From assembly GCA_002633005.1 (NCBI GenBank), contig NMRA01000164.1:685338-749337 (forward strand): DNA of 64,000 nucleotides. Direction: 5' to 3'. A program made the translations under genes and the position numbers. This DNA is from Phoronis australis. Taxonomy: Eukaryota > Phoronida > Phoronidae. Shown here one piece after another: positions 25,967-37,466 of the stretch (position 1 is its first letter; each line of letters opens with the position of its first letter). The notes beneath the pieces were generated by a model that was not told where the DNA came from, ran no database searches, and worked only from the letters and a program-made list of their open reading frames with translations.

Positions 25967-26101
25967 CTGTGTCTCCGTCCTCTTCACAAGCCCTACACGA
26001 CTTGGCACAGTGTTTCATCATGTATTTAGCAAGGGTTTGTCGTCTAGAATAACATTGTCCCTCAGCTACTCTCCTTTTGCAGTCCGGAGCTGCATCGAAA
26101 C
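25967..26101 (-). CDS. ShKT module 14 exon (first Cys made by splicing)
   Basis: A 135-bp phase 1-1 exon with five ShKT cysteines in the exon itself (APDCKRRVAEGQC, then MMKHCAKSCRAC) and an acidic tail (EEDGDTG). The sixth, the first Cys of the module, arises from the split codon T|GT with the preceding exon at 29699. Acceptor CCGAATGTAG, donor ACAGGTATTT (weaker). The region between the second and third Cys lacks the W-A element. This junction and the one between 42046 and 41371 are the best internal evidence that these exons are spliced in this order. Confidence 0.8.
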
Positions 26102-26558
26102 CTACATTCGGGGAAATACAATTTATATAAAAAAGACGACCACAACGACTGCTCGCCGAGTCTTAGGTCTACGTATTTCGGAATAACGATTTTTGTCTAA
26201 TTGGCAGCTGAGACACTCGATTTATCAAAAGTAATGGTAACTGAGTCCGAGGCTCATTTCATCAATCCAGCAAAATGACTACCAAAGCCGTTGACAAAGT
26301 TTTAGGTCAAGTACGGAACACGAGTTCACCCTCGTTTTCTAGTTCAAATCATAGAACTCCCTTGAATGCTAACTTTGATATCGCGCTGATGAGGTTGTGC
26401 CACGCATGCGTGGCATTTGTTTGCATTCGTATATTCGGGTGTTGGTTATTGCTATGGAATTTTCTTTCAGTAAGTTTTTTCGCAGCTCCGCCTTTTTCAA
26501 CCGAACTGCATCAGAGTCATATCGTTAGAAAGCCCTCCGTCAGTTTTTGGTGGTGTAT

Positions 26559-26804
26559 CATGCGCGCACCCAGGGGGGGGGGGNNGGGGGGCTCGAACGA
26601 GCCCCCCATTAGGCGAAGTGGGCAAAAAGGTCCACCTGTGAGAAACAAAAAGTCCGAGAAAATAAGACAGCAGCCTCAACAAGCACAATTCACAGTGGTG
26701 CGCCCGTTTTTTTTGTTTTTTTTAGTCCGCCGGCTATTTTGTTACCAAAAGGTCCACAACGTTAGGAATTCGAGCCCCCCATATTGAAGGCTGGGTGCGC
26801 GCAC
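26559..26804. mobile_element. MITE-like element, GCGCGCACCC family, copy 1
   Basis: The ends are CATGCGCGCACCCAG and its inverted counterpart CTGGGTGCGCGCACG. The interior has GAACGAGCCCCCCAT, AAAAAGGTCCACCTGTGAG and a homopolymer-rich TTTTTTTTGTTTT stretch. Two Ns fall in a G-run near the left end. It is about 245 bp and non-coding. A 170-codon plus-strand frame reading through it is a shadow. Confidence 0.7.
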
Positions 26805-27479
26805 GTGTATGATTGCAGCAAAAGCAAACGATAAATAATTTAATTCATAAATAACCATCACTTCGCATATCTGAGAGGTCAAAAAATATTTTTTAATTCT
26901 AAAAACTAAGATGCGAAAAAAAGTAAGGTGTAATAGTAACATAAAACAGAATATGAAGCAGACAAATTACATAAATGATTAATAAAACCATCAAGGAAAA
27001 CAATGATTCAAAAGAATTGTACCCTATCGAGACAAATATGGATCCAGCAGAGATGCTGTGATGAATTTAGTCGAGTATTCATCCAAAACTACACGACTTT
27101 ATGTATTAACTGGACATTTGGCGCTGTTTGACACATTTTTTCAGTAAAAACTCTGGATGCAGCTACGTTTACAAAGATGTGATGAACTAATTGCCCAAAC
27201 TATTTATCCGAAATTTGCAGAAAAAGGCTTTCTGATAGATAAAAATGAACAAACATCTATTGTGTAGGTTTGAAATGTACTGTGGATAGATCGTTACATA
27301 AGTTGCGGTGTAGGAGTTTCCATGCTAGTTTGTAAATAAACTGATTTCTTCAGAACGTAAAAATTAGTGATCCTGATACATGCGGTGTGCGTTATCATAA
27401 AGAAGTAGAGACATTGGGACACGTTTTTCGATTGTTATGTTGATTAAAAGTGGGCTGACTAGAAAATAATACTATTCAT

Positions 27480-27690
27480 GACAAAGAGACAAAAGAACAC
27501 CTATACCGTAATTGTCAAGATTTGAGAATCGCGGGACAACTGGATTGAAGAGCGGGTCGTCCGGATAAAAGGGTGGCATCTGGGTCTCTGTCAAAACGCT
27601 ATGGCGAAATGTTCGACACAACACACAAAAACGCCCCGACACTGTTTTTGTCTTAGGGGATACGTTAAACTCAAAAGCACCCGACGGCAT
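27480..27690 (-). CDS. Unrecognised short ORF or first exon inside an intron
   Basis: A minus-strand frame begins AAAAAATGCC, a good initiation context, and reads MPSGAFEFNVSPKTKTVSGR, then FCVLCRTFRHSV, then PPFYPDDPLFNPVVPRFSNL. A donor-like GGTATAG follows DNY near 27508. The amino-acid composition looks protein-like, but there is no recognised domain and no second exon. It lies in the intron between ShKT modules 13 and 14 on the same strand. It could be a retrocopy fragment, a nested gene start or chance. Confidence 0.25.
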
Positions 27691-27699
27691 TTTTTGTTT

Positions 27700-29314
27700 T
27701 TAAATTTTAAATCGAATGGGCAATTGTAGTTTCTTCAAAAACCCACGAAACGTCCTCTATTTTTAGTTGAACGGGAAAATAGTGCTATGTCGCGTGGGAA
27801 ATTTCAGTAGTACATGATAATATGTCATTGTCGCCGTGTGTCAGAAAGCGGAACATTTTTGATGGTGTGACGGGATAGCGTTAAAAATAAAAAAGTAGGA
27901 CGGTCCGCTAAGAGCGGAACCATCGGAGAGTACGCTGTCAGCAACACAAAGTAGTGAATTATCTTTTTGCAAGGTAAACTTTTCATATTTCAAATTTTAT
28001 TGGAATTCACGGGACGTAGGCCTATAGATGTATACTACAGGTAATGTTCACTTTTCAGAAATAGACCCAACAAAAATGTATCTGGGCAACAGTTGAACAT
28101 TGCACAAATGTTACAAAAACGATTGAAAACCGTAAAACTCTATGCAAGCAAACACACGCGCAGCTAGGCAAATACGAGTAGTTCTTCGAAAGTGACGTAA
28201 ACACACCATCTAGTAAGGGCTAAAAATTTAATTTATAAATTCAGAACAAACACTCAAATGTCACTTCTTTCCGTAAAATACTGTAACATGATTTTAACAC
28301 CCAAAATGTTTTGTTGAAAAACTCCTAGCATGTGATTTTATAGGTTGTCGAAAGTGATTCTAAGATTGGAGATGAAAGATAACAGAGGTCACACTATTCC
28401 CGGTATCCAGTCAGGGCCACGGGTCAGTGTGTGTAAAGAATGACCAATGTAATTGTTGGATTTGAAGACTAATTTTGCCGGGAAATCGCTGTTGTCTAGA
28501 ACCATAGCTTACGGATCTTGTTTGATGAACAAAAATGTTAAAATGATAATGAAGCAATGAAATGCGGATTGATTTGATAACTACATTGTCAGAATAAATA
28601 TTGATTAAATAATTAGTGAGAATAGATCCATTTTAAGTTGCCCAAAATTTGTGCATATGTACTTTTAAATCATGGGGTCAGACTTGTTGACATGTATTTT
28701 AACGTCAAAATCTATTTTTAGATGGTCTTTACAACTTTGGGTTCTGGGGTCAAAGTACTCTAGAGATTCTAGAATATTCTGAGAACAAATTGTAACAGCC
28801 AATAGTACGAGTGGATATGATCATGTGGTTTTTATTAGCCAATCACTAAATAAGTAAAATGTTATATTATGGGCTGAAATCANNNNNNNNNNNNNNNNNN
28901 NNNNNNNNNNNNNNNNTAGCAGATAAGACATTTGATCGTTTGGTTGTTTGATTAAAGTAATCTTTAAAGAGGGCGCTAGAGTAGTTTCTCTTTGTAGTTG
29001 ATTACTTAATTAACAATAGGTTTCATTTGTCTAATTAGGGGTTATCATATAATAAATCAATTACTGGATTTGATCATTCACTCTCCATCTACGCACAACT
29101 TCAAAGCATAGCTACCTTTTAAACAAACCCACACAGACAATCGTCTGACATACATGTACACTCGGTCAAAACTCAGTCGAGCAGACAGTTGGAAATTCTA
29201 AGCGGTCAGTCGCGAGGTGGCAAGCTCTAATAATAGAATACATTGGTCACGTGCGGGTGTAAGTTCTATTTTCACATCACTATGCTGTCCTACTACTCTT
29301 TTCACCAAGATTAT
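27700..29314. other. Intron DNA with assembly gap
   Basis: Includes the heat-shock-element triplet at 28766 and the 34-N gap at 28883-28916. No coding evidence. Confidence 0.5.
28766..28780 (+). promoter_or_regulatory. Isolated heat-shock-element triplet
   Basis: ATTCTAGAATATTCT is three alternating units (TTC, GAA, TTC). CCAAT sequences follow near 28799 and 28839, then the 34-N gap. No gene start was recognised, so it may belong to another repeat. Confidence 0.35.
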
Positions 29315-29555
29315 CATGCGCGCACCCAAGGGGGGGCTCGGGGGCTAGAACGAGCCACCCTATTTAGTGTAGTGCGCATAAAGGTCCGCCTCAGAGAAAC
29401 AAAAAGTTAGAAAAAATAGAAAACGAGACAAAGGCAGGAACTACCAAAATTCTGCGAATGCACAATTCATAGCTCTGAACGTACCCGTTTTTTTAGCAAA
29501 AGGTCCACAAACTGAAAAGTTCGAACCCCCCATTATTTAGGCTGGGTGTGCGCAT
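29315..29555. mobile_element. MITE-like element, GCGCGCACCC family, copy 2
   Basis: The ends are CATGCGCGCACCCAAG and GGCTGGGTGTGCGCATG. It has the same interior as copy 1, including AGAGAAACAAAAAGT and AAAAGGTCCACAAACTG. It lies in the intron next to ShKT module 13. Confidence 0.7.
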
Positions 29556-29698
29556 GATGAGCCGAGTTTATACATGGGGTGCATCTTCTTCTCTTCGCCC
29601 AAATGGCCTAATGACCGTTACGGTGATACTCAACTGACAGCAGTTCACCATTCTTACTCAGAAGCACAGGTGGCATTACCATTTTGGCTTGTACTTAC

Positions 29699-29863
29699 AT
29701 GTTTCGCAGTAACACGACTTGTAACACTCCGCTGTCATCCTAACCGCGTCCAATTTGCAGTGGTCATACGCAGCGTACATTTTGCAAAGTTTATCGGGAT
29801 CCTTAACGACGTCGTTGCGGGTCGGTTGACGTCGGTTAACACATTTGGATGGGTGTGGCGTAG
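29699..29863 (-). CDS. ShKT module 13 exon (long-loop, C-x-C subtype)
   Basis: A 165-bp phase 1-1 exon. After TPHPSK it reads CVNRRQPTRNDVVKDPDKLC, then MYAAYDHC, RMTAEC and YKSCYCET. It is the third member of the long-loop subfamily, with a shorter linker. Acceptor TTTTTCAG, donor ACATGTAAGT. The exon ends with a lone T that joins the GT at the start of the 25967-26101 exon to make a TGT Cys codon, the first Cys of module 14. A MITE-like element lies just downstream in the intron (29315-29555). Confidence 0.84.
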
Positions 29864-30963
29864 CTGAAAAATTAAGTGATGGTCGTAGAAGAAAGTTAGG
29901 AGATGAGGGGCGGCACACGTATGCTAACTCATTATTGGCTTAATTGCATGGTAAATGGGTCAATTCTTCGAGCATGAAGTCGATTTGCAAATTTTATGAG
30001 GCAAGGTACTTGATAGCGAATAAACCAGTAGAAATTTACAACTGGACCTTGTTAACAACACAACTATGTACGCTACAAGCATTTGTTTAATTGGCCCCAG
30101 GAGAAATCTGTAATATTTGTGGTTGCTGAGAAAATTACATCAGTACTTACTTTGTGTACTTGGTATTTCTATGTATTGTGTATGTTGCCCTAAATTAAAA
30201 AGGGCTCCTTTAAGTGGATTTACCTAAGATTTTAATTTCATTATATGAACAAACAGGTGGCAACCATTCTACCAAATCAGCATTAGGTGGCACTGCGACA
30301 GTGTGTACTAACGTCTTGACAGTGCACGTTCAGAATGCGTCAGTTGTTAGGAAACTGTGGCGGGTTGCACAAAACAGTTCCAAATAGAGAATCAACAATG
30401 TTTCTTGACTTGTTACTGCATTTGAGGACTCGTGAAAACACTGGTTGTCCCTTCTTATGCTGTTTTATATTTATTCCTAAGTTTCTTGCTTTGATGCACA
30501 CTGAAAATTAATAGAGGAGCATTAGTGCAAGTACGTCTCTACTTATTTTCATGATTTTTAGATAAATCTTTAGAAAGTTTCACTGAGTCAAACAGGAGCT
30601 CGTAATAAAGACAGACGGATTGAAAAATATTTTGTGAGTAAATTAACAGACTCAAACTCGTAGAAGATTTAGGGGACTTAAATGTATAACTGTTACTCGG
30701 TTTCATGCACAGCAGTTTTCAGGGTTGTGGGTTTTGGCCTGATGAAGCTTCAAACTTGTGAACTATTGGACTTGTTGACCTTAATTCCATTTTAGGATCT
30801 ATTCAATGACTTATGGAACCATGCAGTAGCGTTGCTTTTCCTTACCTAAGAACAGTCCTCATAGTTTGTCCGTTGCACATACTGTTATATCGCGACATAC
30901 AGGTATTCTCCTTAAACAATGGATACTACCCAACGCCTATGTACCACCATTCTTTGTACTTAC

Positions 30964-31140
30964 TTCTGTCGCAGTAACACGTCTTGTAACATTCCGCTTC
31001 CATCTTAATTCGGTGCATATCGCAGAGGCCTTGCGAAGCGTACACGGCGCATTGCCGATCGGGATCCTGATATGTTGCTTGGGCGTCAGGTCGTAGTCGG
31101 TTAACACACTTAGACGTCTGTGGTGTGGTTCGAATTGTTG
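30964..31140 (-). CDS. ShKT module 12 exon (long-loop, C-x-C subtype)
   Basis: Same 177-bp length, phase (1-1) and layout as 38341-38517: a TPQTSK linker, CVNRLRPDAQATYQDPDRQC, the core VYASQGLC, KMEAEC and a YKTCYC end. Acceptor TTTTTTCAG, donor AGAAGTAAGT. Nearly every structural position matches module 11, while the DNA differs at many sites, so this is an older tandem exon duplication rather than an assembly artefact. The overlapping plus-strand open frames are shadows. Confidence 0.84.
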
Positions 31141-31149
31141 CTGAAAAAA

Positions 31150-32404
31150 GAATTTGCGGTTCATGCTCGGACGAGAATTGTTACATGAGCCATCCAAACC
31201 CAGAGAGGAATTCCGGCATGATGCTGTTTCCACTTTTACGACAGAAAAAGTTGACATATGCACGAAATCAAAGAAACCAGGGAAGCTACGTCCAATGGGT
31301 GGGTATTCAAATTCGTCACACTCGCCTAATGTTCCATCCTCCTATGAGAGAGAGAGCAGAGAAGGTGTCAAAATGGATTTGGAGAAAAAAAGGAAAATCA
31401 GCGCCATAAAAAACATCCTGCTGTGCCAGGAAAGACGTATATGTTGAAACGTTGCATCACACAGTCGTGGACCGAGCCGGATCAACTGGCGCACCAACAG
31501 AAGTCTTAGTGGACAGCGTTGGAAGGACTGCGAATGGACATCAACCACCTGAAGACAGCACTAAAGCCATTGACGTGCGGACACATCAATAAAGGTAAAG
31601 ATGTGCTCTCCCTAATGTCAGAGTTGACCAACTCATTTTGACCGTGGTTAGTAAGTTTCTGAAAGTTTATTGATTTAGTCTAACCAATCTAAAATAACAA
31701 AGTATGTTATTTTGCGGAGCACGACTAAGATTTTATTGCTGATACGTGTTCTGGGCAAAAGTAGTTGAAGCCAAGAAACGGCGTTGACTTGTAGCTCTGG
31801 CATAAGTTTAACACCAAAAAATGCTGCGCAGTAGAAAGGTGAGATTGATGACGATCAGAAAGCAATTGTCAATCTCAAATACTGAGGTAAAACGAACAAA
31901 TGTATTGCATTCACAGTCGAAATATATCATTCATTCATTCAAAGACCACGTATGAGGGTGCTTTCCGCCTTTGGAGCATAAACTTTTTCATTGACACTGC
32001 TTTCAAAAATAGCCCCATTGAGTTTTTGCGAACTAGTGGTGAGGCTTTTTTGGATACTTTCAAGAATTGTCAACCGCAGTGCTCTTATTCAACCATGGCC
32101 TATGCTGCAAAAGGAATTTTACTTGTGTTGGTAGCTTGGCTTCTATTAGGAACAGGATGACAATGCTTCCGTTGTTGATAATCGATGAGCTTAAAATATT
32201 CTGACGGTCTCTTTAAAGATAAAAATTGGGGGATAAATCGACATTTGGATTACACGTACCAAGCATGCAAAAATATCTTGAAAACTCGGATTTTTTACCT
32301 AAATTTCGAAAAAAAGCCCCAAGGGCGCTTATTCTTGGTAGAGGTTGTTTTGGAAATCCCCGGTATATCAAATATAAAAGTTTATATAAAATATTGTAGA
32401 AAGT
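31150..32404. other. Intron DNA with unassigned plus-strand frames
   Basis: Plus-strand frames of 94-97 codons at 31125-31447 begin antisense to ShKT module 12 and run on without a recognisable domain; a repeat-derived origin is likely. Confidence 0.4.
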
Positions 32405-32545
32405 GTGTACACTCTTGGTCGCTACGTGCCTCTTGTAAATAGTGCTAAAGTAACAAGGTGGCATTTAACATGAAGTAACATACTTCCATCATAGTACTAA
32501 ACACAGAAATCAAACATTCTAAAACGCAATTTAATGGCACTGTGT
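32405..32545. repeat. Duplicated block with linker-exon relic, copy 2
   Basis: Copy of 34881-35015. The linker-like frame at 32411-32443 contains an in-frame TAG, so it is not coding. Confidence 0.6.
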
Positions 32546-33080
32546 ATTTAAAGAGTACAGTTACAAGTTGATTAAAATAACAAAAGCCATGACTCGATCA
32601 GTGATTTTGAACAAATTGATATTCCCCAGTTAGACCAGCCTTAAACGGATTTGCCGACGAGTAAGTAAATGATCTGAACAATGCTCGACAATGTACACTG
32701 AGTTTTAATTTTCCCACATTTATTATTGTTCCGGAAGACTTGCCGTTAGGAGCTTACTAGTTTTCAAGCCTGATGAATCTTTGGACTTGTGGGCCTCAAT
32801 TCGGTTTAATTACCAAGGAGTCTGTGGCTACTTATCTAGAGAATGATAACATCAGCATCGTGAGGAGATGCAATTAAATAATGCAAGTTGTCTTTGATCA
32901 ATGCGACAGATTCCTAGGTACGCCAACCGCTCAAATTGTCCACAATAGTGGTGAAGCCTTTGTCTCCCAACACAGACTTTCTTCGTACCGACACACTCCT
33001 CCTTCAGACGCAGCGTTCCTTTGAAGGCGTGTTCAGGGTTAACACGCTTCCCCGGCTCCCTCTTCTTCAATCTTGGAACT

Positions 33081-33400
33081 TCAGGGCTTGACTGTTACTG
33101 ACTTTTGGAGTGGCTTCGTCTGATACCGCTTCCGACAGTCTCTTGCCAGATGACCAGCTTTGTGGCAGAAGAAGCACCTGTCCTCTGTGAGGCCAGACTT
33201 CTTCTGGTCGACACTGTGGGTGTTTGGCTTGAGAGATGGTTCTTGAAACCTTTTTGTTGATATCTGAATATTCATTCTATCAACTCCATGAATGAGTCTC
33301 GATATACCTCTCTGCCAAGCTGATCATATCTGGAACGGGCCTGGGTGTCCTCTCTCGTAAGAACAACGCCAGATCTTAAGGACAGGTGTTAACTTACTGC
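33081..33400 (-). mobile_element. Retroelement gag fragment with CCHC zinc knuckle
   Basis: The minus-strand frame at 33081-33275 contains CFFCHKAGHLARDC, a complete C-x2-C-x4-H-x4-C zinc knuckle of the nucleocapsid type, next to basic residues. Just upstream in another frame is DMISLAERYIETH, similar to the end of the gag capsid domain of Ty3/gypsy-type elements, followed by stops. No protease, reverse transcriptase or integrase is visible nearby, so this is a fragment. The clade is tentative. Confidence 0.55.
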
Positions 33401-33462
33401 TCTCGTACGAACAGGTCACTCAATACAGTGAAATCTTAGCTACAGTCGTTTTTCACCTTCCT

Positions 33463-33578
33463 CAGGTTAACGCGACACTTCTCGGCAAGGTAATGTCGAC
33501 CGTATGCGAAGCGATGTGGATATAGACCAATTAAGACGGTAAAAAAGACTAATTAAATCGGGTGGCGTTCTCCTTTAA
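33463..33578. repeat. Short interspersed repeat, copy of 61201-61317
   Basis: It shares GCGATGTGGATATAGACC, AAGACGGTAAAAAA and GGGTGGCGTTCTCCTTTAA with the copy at 61201. It lies between the gag fragment and the USP pseudogene. Confidence 0.6.
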
Positions 33579-33599
33579 CTGACTTTCAGTACCCCGTGA

Positions 33600-34720
33600 T
33601 TGATTATTTATGGTCTCTTACAATGTTCTGGAACTTTTCACCAATTCAAGCACATTTTAGAAATTTCTGGAAACTACCCAATCATGCTATAGAATGTGCC
33701 AGACTGATATTGTATGAGAAAGTAATCATTGGTAGGTCTATCAGGGCCACGTACTTACGAATGAGCACCCATATAGGATCTTGCGAGACTTCACTGTAGG
33801 TGTACTTGGGTTTTCTACATTGCTTTGATGAGCCGTTGTAGATGTTCGGTCGGGCGTAGATTGGGGAGTAGGCCTTGTTTTTCTGTACCTCCTCAAAGGA
33901 GCAATTGGAGATCCTGTTGTCATCCTTGTGGAAGCATTTTTGGATCTCTTTGTTCCAGCAATAGGTTGTAAAATGGCCAGAGTCTTAGAATTCGCCGTGG
34001 TCGACAATCACCGTCACAATGCAGAAGGACCCATCAGAGCCTGTGGTTGAAGATTCATTTGTGTTTTTTCAATGCGCTCTATGGTCTGCTGGATTCTCTG
34101 TGCATGGACGATATGGATGTTACGATATCTTGGCTGATGAAAAGCCCGACGACATATTTGGAACGAAAAGGTCTTATCAGTCAGTCTTTTACTTTTGGCG
34201 AATTCATCCATCATGTCAGAGATGTGAGGTAGTTGACTTGGTCCAGTAGTAAGATGTAGGTGATCTGGGAATGGTAATGTGATTGTGAGGAAAGGCTCTT
34301 TAAAATACCGAGAGTTGTCAAAATTGACGCATGATACCTCAATTAGCAACAGTTCTTTAAATTGGTCAGTGATGTTAGAGTCTTTCATTTCCGTTTCCAC
34401 ACTGTTCAGTAGATCACACAGGAATTCATGACAGTCCTCTTGTCTTCCATTGCTATAGCGTGGGAAATGTTGTTGAATGGCACAAATCAGCTTTTGAGGG
34501 CTCTTCTTTGATCTAGAGCTTCTGTACTGGCACTGAAAGAGTCCACATATTTCTTTTGTATAGGTAAAGTTTTTGCATCACGGATGTTAGTTTTGAATCC
34601 TGGTACATACGTAAAAGACTGTAGCACTGAGTTGGCATAGCACAAGTTGCCAAAGTCGTGGAGTATCGTCATAGCCAGTGAAACAGCAGACTCTACGTTG
34701 ACATATAACATTGAAAGAAA
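33600..34720 (-). pseudogene. Intronless ubiquitin-specific protease (USP) pseudogene
   Basis: The minus strand carries the parts of a USP deubiquitinase in order. A Cys box (FGNLCYANSVLQ) sits near 34650. A QEDCHEFLCDLLNSVE segment lies near 34410-34450. A central part has PFLTITLPFP. A His box (DSGHFTTYCWN) is near 33955-33985, followed by NCSFEEVQKNKAY. USPs cleave ubiquitin from proteins using this Cys-His pair. The frame is broken: there is a frameshift between the Cys box and the QEDCHEF segment near 34480, and a TAA just before the His box at 33985-33987. The absence of introns points to a processed copy or a sequence carried by a retroelement. It lies in the same intron and orientation as a gag-like zinc knuckle about 350 bp away. 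It is probably non-functional. Confidence 0.7.
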
Positions 34721-34880
34721 ACCAGAGTCAGTCTACATCTGACACAGACGAGTCATTGTGGCCTACATGGGAGTTTGATTACGTGACCCTTTGTATTGTT
34801 CTGTTCATCAAACTCAGTCATATCTGTTGAACGTGTTACTTAGAAAATCCAACCACACCCATACTCACATCGTATATACT

Positions 34881-35015
34881 CTATTGTCCACCCCGTGAAT
34901 CTTGTAAATCGTCCTAAAGTAATAAGGTGGCATTAAACATGAAGTAACATACTTTCATCGTAGTACTTAACACAGAAGGCAAACATTCTAAAACGCCATT
35001 GAGTGGCGATGTGCG
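34881..35015. repeat. Duplicated block with linker-exon relic, copy 1
   Basis: It shares CATGAAGTAACATACTT, CATCGTAGTACTTAACACAG and AAACATTCTAAAACGC with the block at 32405-32545. The left end contains a minus-strand CTTTAG acceptor followed by a frame like the 45-bp linker exon, but the donor phase is wrong (34882-34912). Confidence 0.6.
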
Positions 35016-37421
35016 TTGATTAAAATACCTCCGAGTCCGACATTTTAACACTACTCCCCATTCAATGACTAAATGTTTTTTTTATTTTGCTAATGTGTCA
35101 CAGAAGAAGCAATAAAACCTGATCTTAAGAACCACTGCATTAAGATATGTTTCATGAAAGACATTTGGTCTTACAGTCAGCATAGCTATTTCCAAACAAT
35201 AATTATGAAAACTCATGTCAGAAAAAACGAATAAAGAATCTCAGAATATATCAAGGATGTTACTTATTGAAAAAAAATGTGTACCGATCATTTCCAGGCA
35301 AGTATGTGCTAATAATTATAGGACTAAACCTTTATTTGTCAATTGTGAAGAGGGAGTTTAAGGCCAAATTTCCGTCTTAAGTCTAAGGTCACTTTTCATA
35401 AAACACACAACCCTGGAGTCCCGAAGGCAGTCCAGGTGCTGCCTAAACACATATTGACGCCAATCAACAACATTTCATGGGTTAATACTTAAATTGAACG
35501 GTTGATAACAAATATCTGTTTCAAGTTTGATCGCATCCTGCAATGCTGACAATGCGGTCACATGGCCGGTACGAAATTCGTGAGATCTGTTTGACATTCT
35601 CAAGCTCCTTCGTATTCTTTCAGACATGCAGTCGTATTCCTCGAAGTCTATATTGATACACATTTAGCTTCACTTCTGGTGTGACATTTAAGTTTACCCC
35701 GTGCAAATTACCTTGCTAGTCGTTTTTCAGTTTTGAAAAATAATCCCAACGTTATCTAAATTTAAAGTGTAGAATTTGCAACCCGCTGAAAAGTGACCAA
35801 ATCATTTAAATAGATACATGAAGTATCGACAGGAGGGGTTACAACGGTTCCGCATTGATCGAGTACTAAACCATTGCATCTGACTGGTGCGTGCACCTAA
35901 CGCCATATCCAATGCCAAGATTACGCGAAAAGGAAGATCGTTAGGTGGCCAATATATTGTGCAAAGGAGCTGAGAGAAATTTGAGGAAAGTGATGTGAAA
36001 TTGGCAATGAGACCACAAAAATGGAGGAGTTACACCATGGGCGCTTTGCACCCCGTGTCGTCTTTGTGCGCCACTGGAAGCAAGTGATTATAATACTAGA
36101 AGTGAAGACAAATTAAAGTATCACAAATTCTGGTCGGTAGTCTTTTTTATCAATGTAAAAAAGATATCCCAAAGTAAGGTCTCCTTTTCACGCGAGGTAG
36201 ATCATTATTTCACCTACTGGTCAAGTCGTTTACGCTGTTGGAAAATAATTCCTGAAGTGATTTTTATGAGGTCAAAATTTAATCTATACCGGCGCCAACG
36301 TCACTCGGAATAATAATTGTGAATTTTGGTATAACCTTTTCCTGTTTATAGTCTATATCATCTGGAACACGGCGGGGATTTTTGTAACCTCTCATTTCCT
36401 TTCCGATTTGTTTTTTAATCGCGCATATCCGAAACAAATTCATACACGGCCAGTGATGTGAGCCAGAACTTTTCAAGACGTGGGGTCAAATTTGGAAACC
36501 GATCTTTTCCCATTTTGTTTTTTGATAGTTAGATGATTACACTTTTTATAAGAGCCATTTAGTTTTAAGTCTGGCACAAATTATTTCTCTTCGAAATAAC
36601 GGCGCGTGATCGTCCTTTGATCTAACTGCGCAAGCAATTTTTTCCAAACGGTATGGAAATAGGTTACGAAGCCAATGGAGACTGAAGTGAAGACCTCACT
36701 TTATTTGTTTAGTAACGCACTCAAAATCAGCTGCTTTATCCGCTGAATATGGCGCTCACTTGCACATTTTGAGTAATACTTGTTTAGTGAAGAATATTCA
36801 AGTTACCCAAGATTACGCGTTCACTGAGAAACGTCTTTGAACCGAACAAATGGGACCATGGCACCCTTGTGCCCCACACGCCACCCTTGTATGGCATAGC
36901 CACTGTCAAGAGAATATAGTCTAGACTTGCTGGAGAGGTCTTCATAAATTGACCTGGTGTCTTACTCAGCAACCAGAACAGAACTTACACACACTGTGTG
37001 TTATGAACAGTTGCGTCACCGGACTGCAGGAAACTGTTTCATGAAAGCTACTTGAGAGTTAAGACATCAATTTGATCTTACTCTCCCACTTCTCATTGGC
37101 TGAATAGATGTTACGCCAAGTAATTATGAGCCCATCATTGTCTAGAAATAATATGTGGAAATTATCTTAGTAACTAACAGTCGTGTTTATATTTTCAGAG
37201 ATTTTGCACTTTTGCTCAAGTGGCATTTACTTATTTTTCAGAAACTGTTACGTGAAGCGTAAGACCATGCAAACTTCTGTCTTACCATTTTACTATAAGA
37301 AGCACGGCTGGCCCTGGGACTACTATGGCGCGGATGTAATATTTGCGCCTACCTTGTAATTGCACATTCAGCGTACGCAGTATACGAACGACCAAAATCA
37401 ATGTGTTAAGACAAGACTTAC
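35016..37421. other. No recognised features
   Basis: Intron DNA; 35290-35400 and 37090-37270 contain short segments resembling each other and 735-860 (GTAAGACC, AATTTCCGTCT), probably an old repeat. Confidence 0.45.
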
Positions 37422-37466
37422 TCTGTGTAGGGATTCTTGGTGATTCTGTGGCTCTTGTAGGTTGCA
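37422..37466 (-). CDS. 45-bp linker exon, Thr/Pro/Arg-rich
   Basis: A micro-exon predicted from splice signals: acceptor TTGTTCCTTTAG, donor CAGAGTAAGT, phase 1-1, reading QPTRATESPRIPTQ with no Cys. It resembles the short linkers at the start of the neighbouring ShKT exons. Related but damaged sequences lie near 34882-34912 and 32411-32443, each with the same CTTTAG acceptor context and the same flanking intron DNA, which suggests local duplication of a linker-plus-flank block. No homology search was possible, so it could be a chance match of splice signals. Confidence 0.45.

Noticed and set aside
26275-26787. 170-codon plus-strand frame
   Set aside because: The second half runs through a MITE-like element and two Ns; the first half has no recognised domain.
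31125-31447. Overlapping plus-strand frames of 94 and 97 codons
   Set aside because: They begin antisense to ShKT module 12 and run into intron DNA without any known domain.
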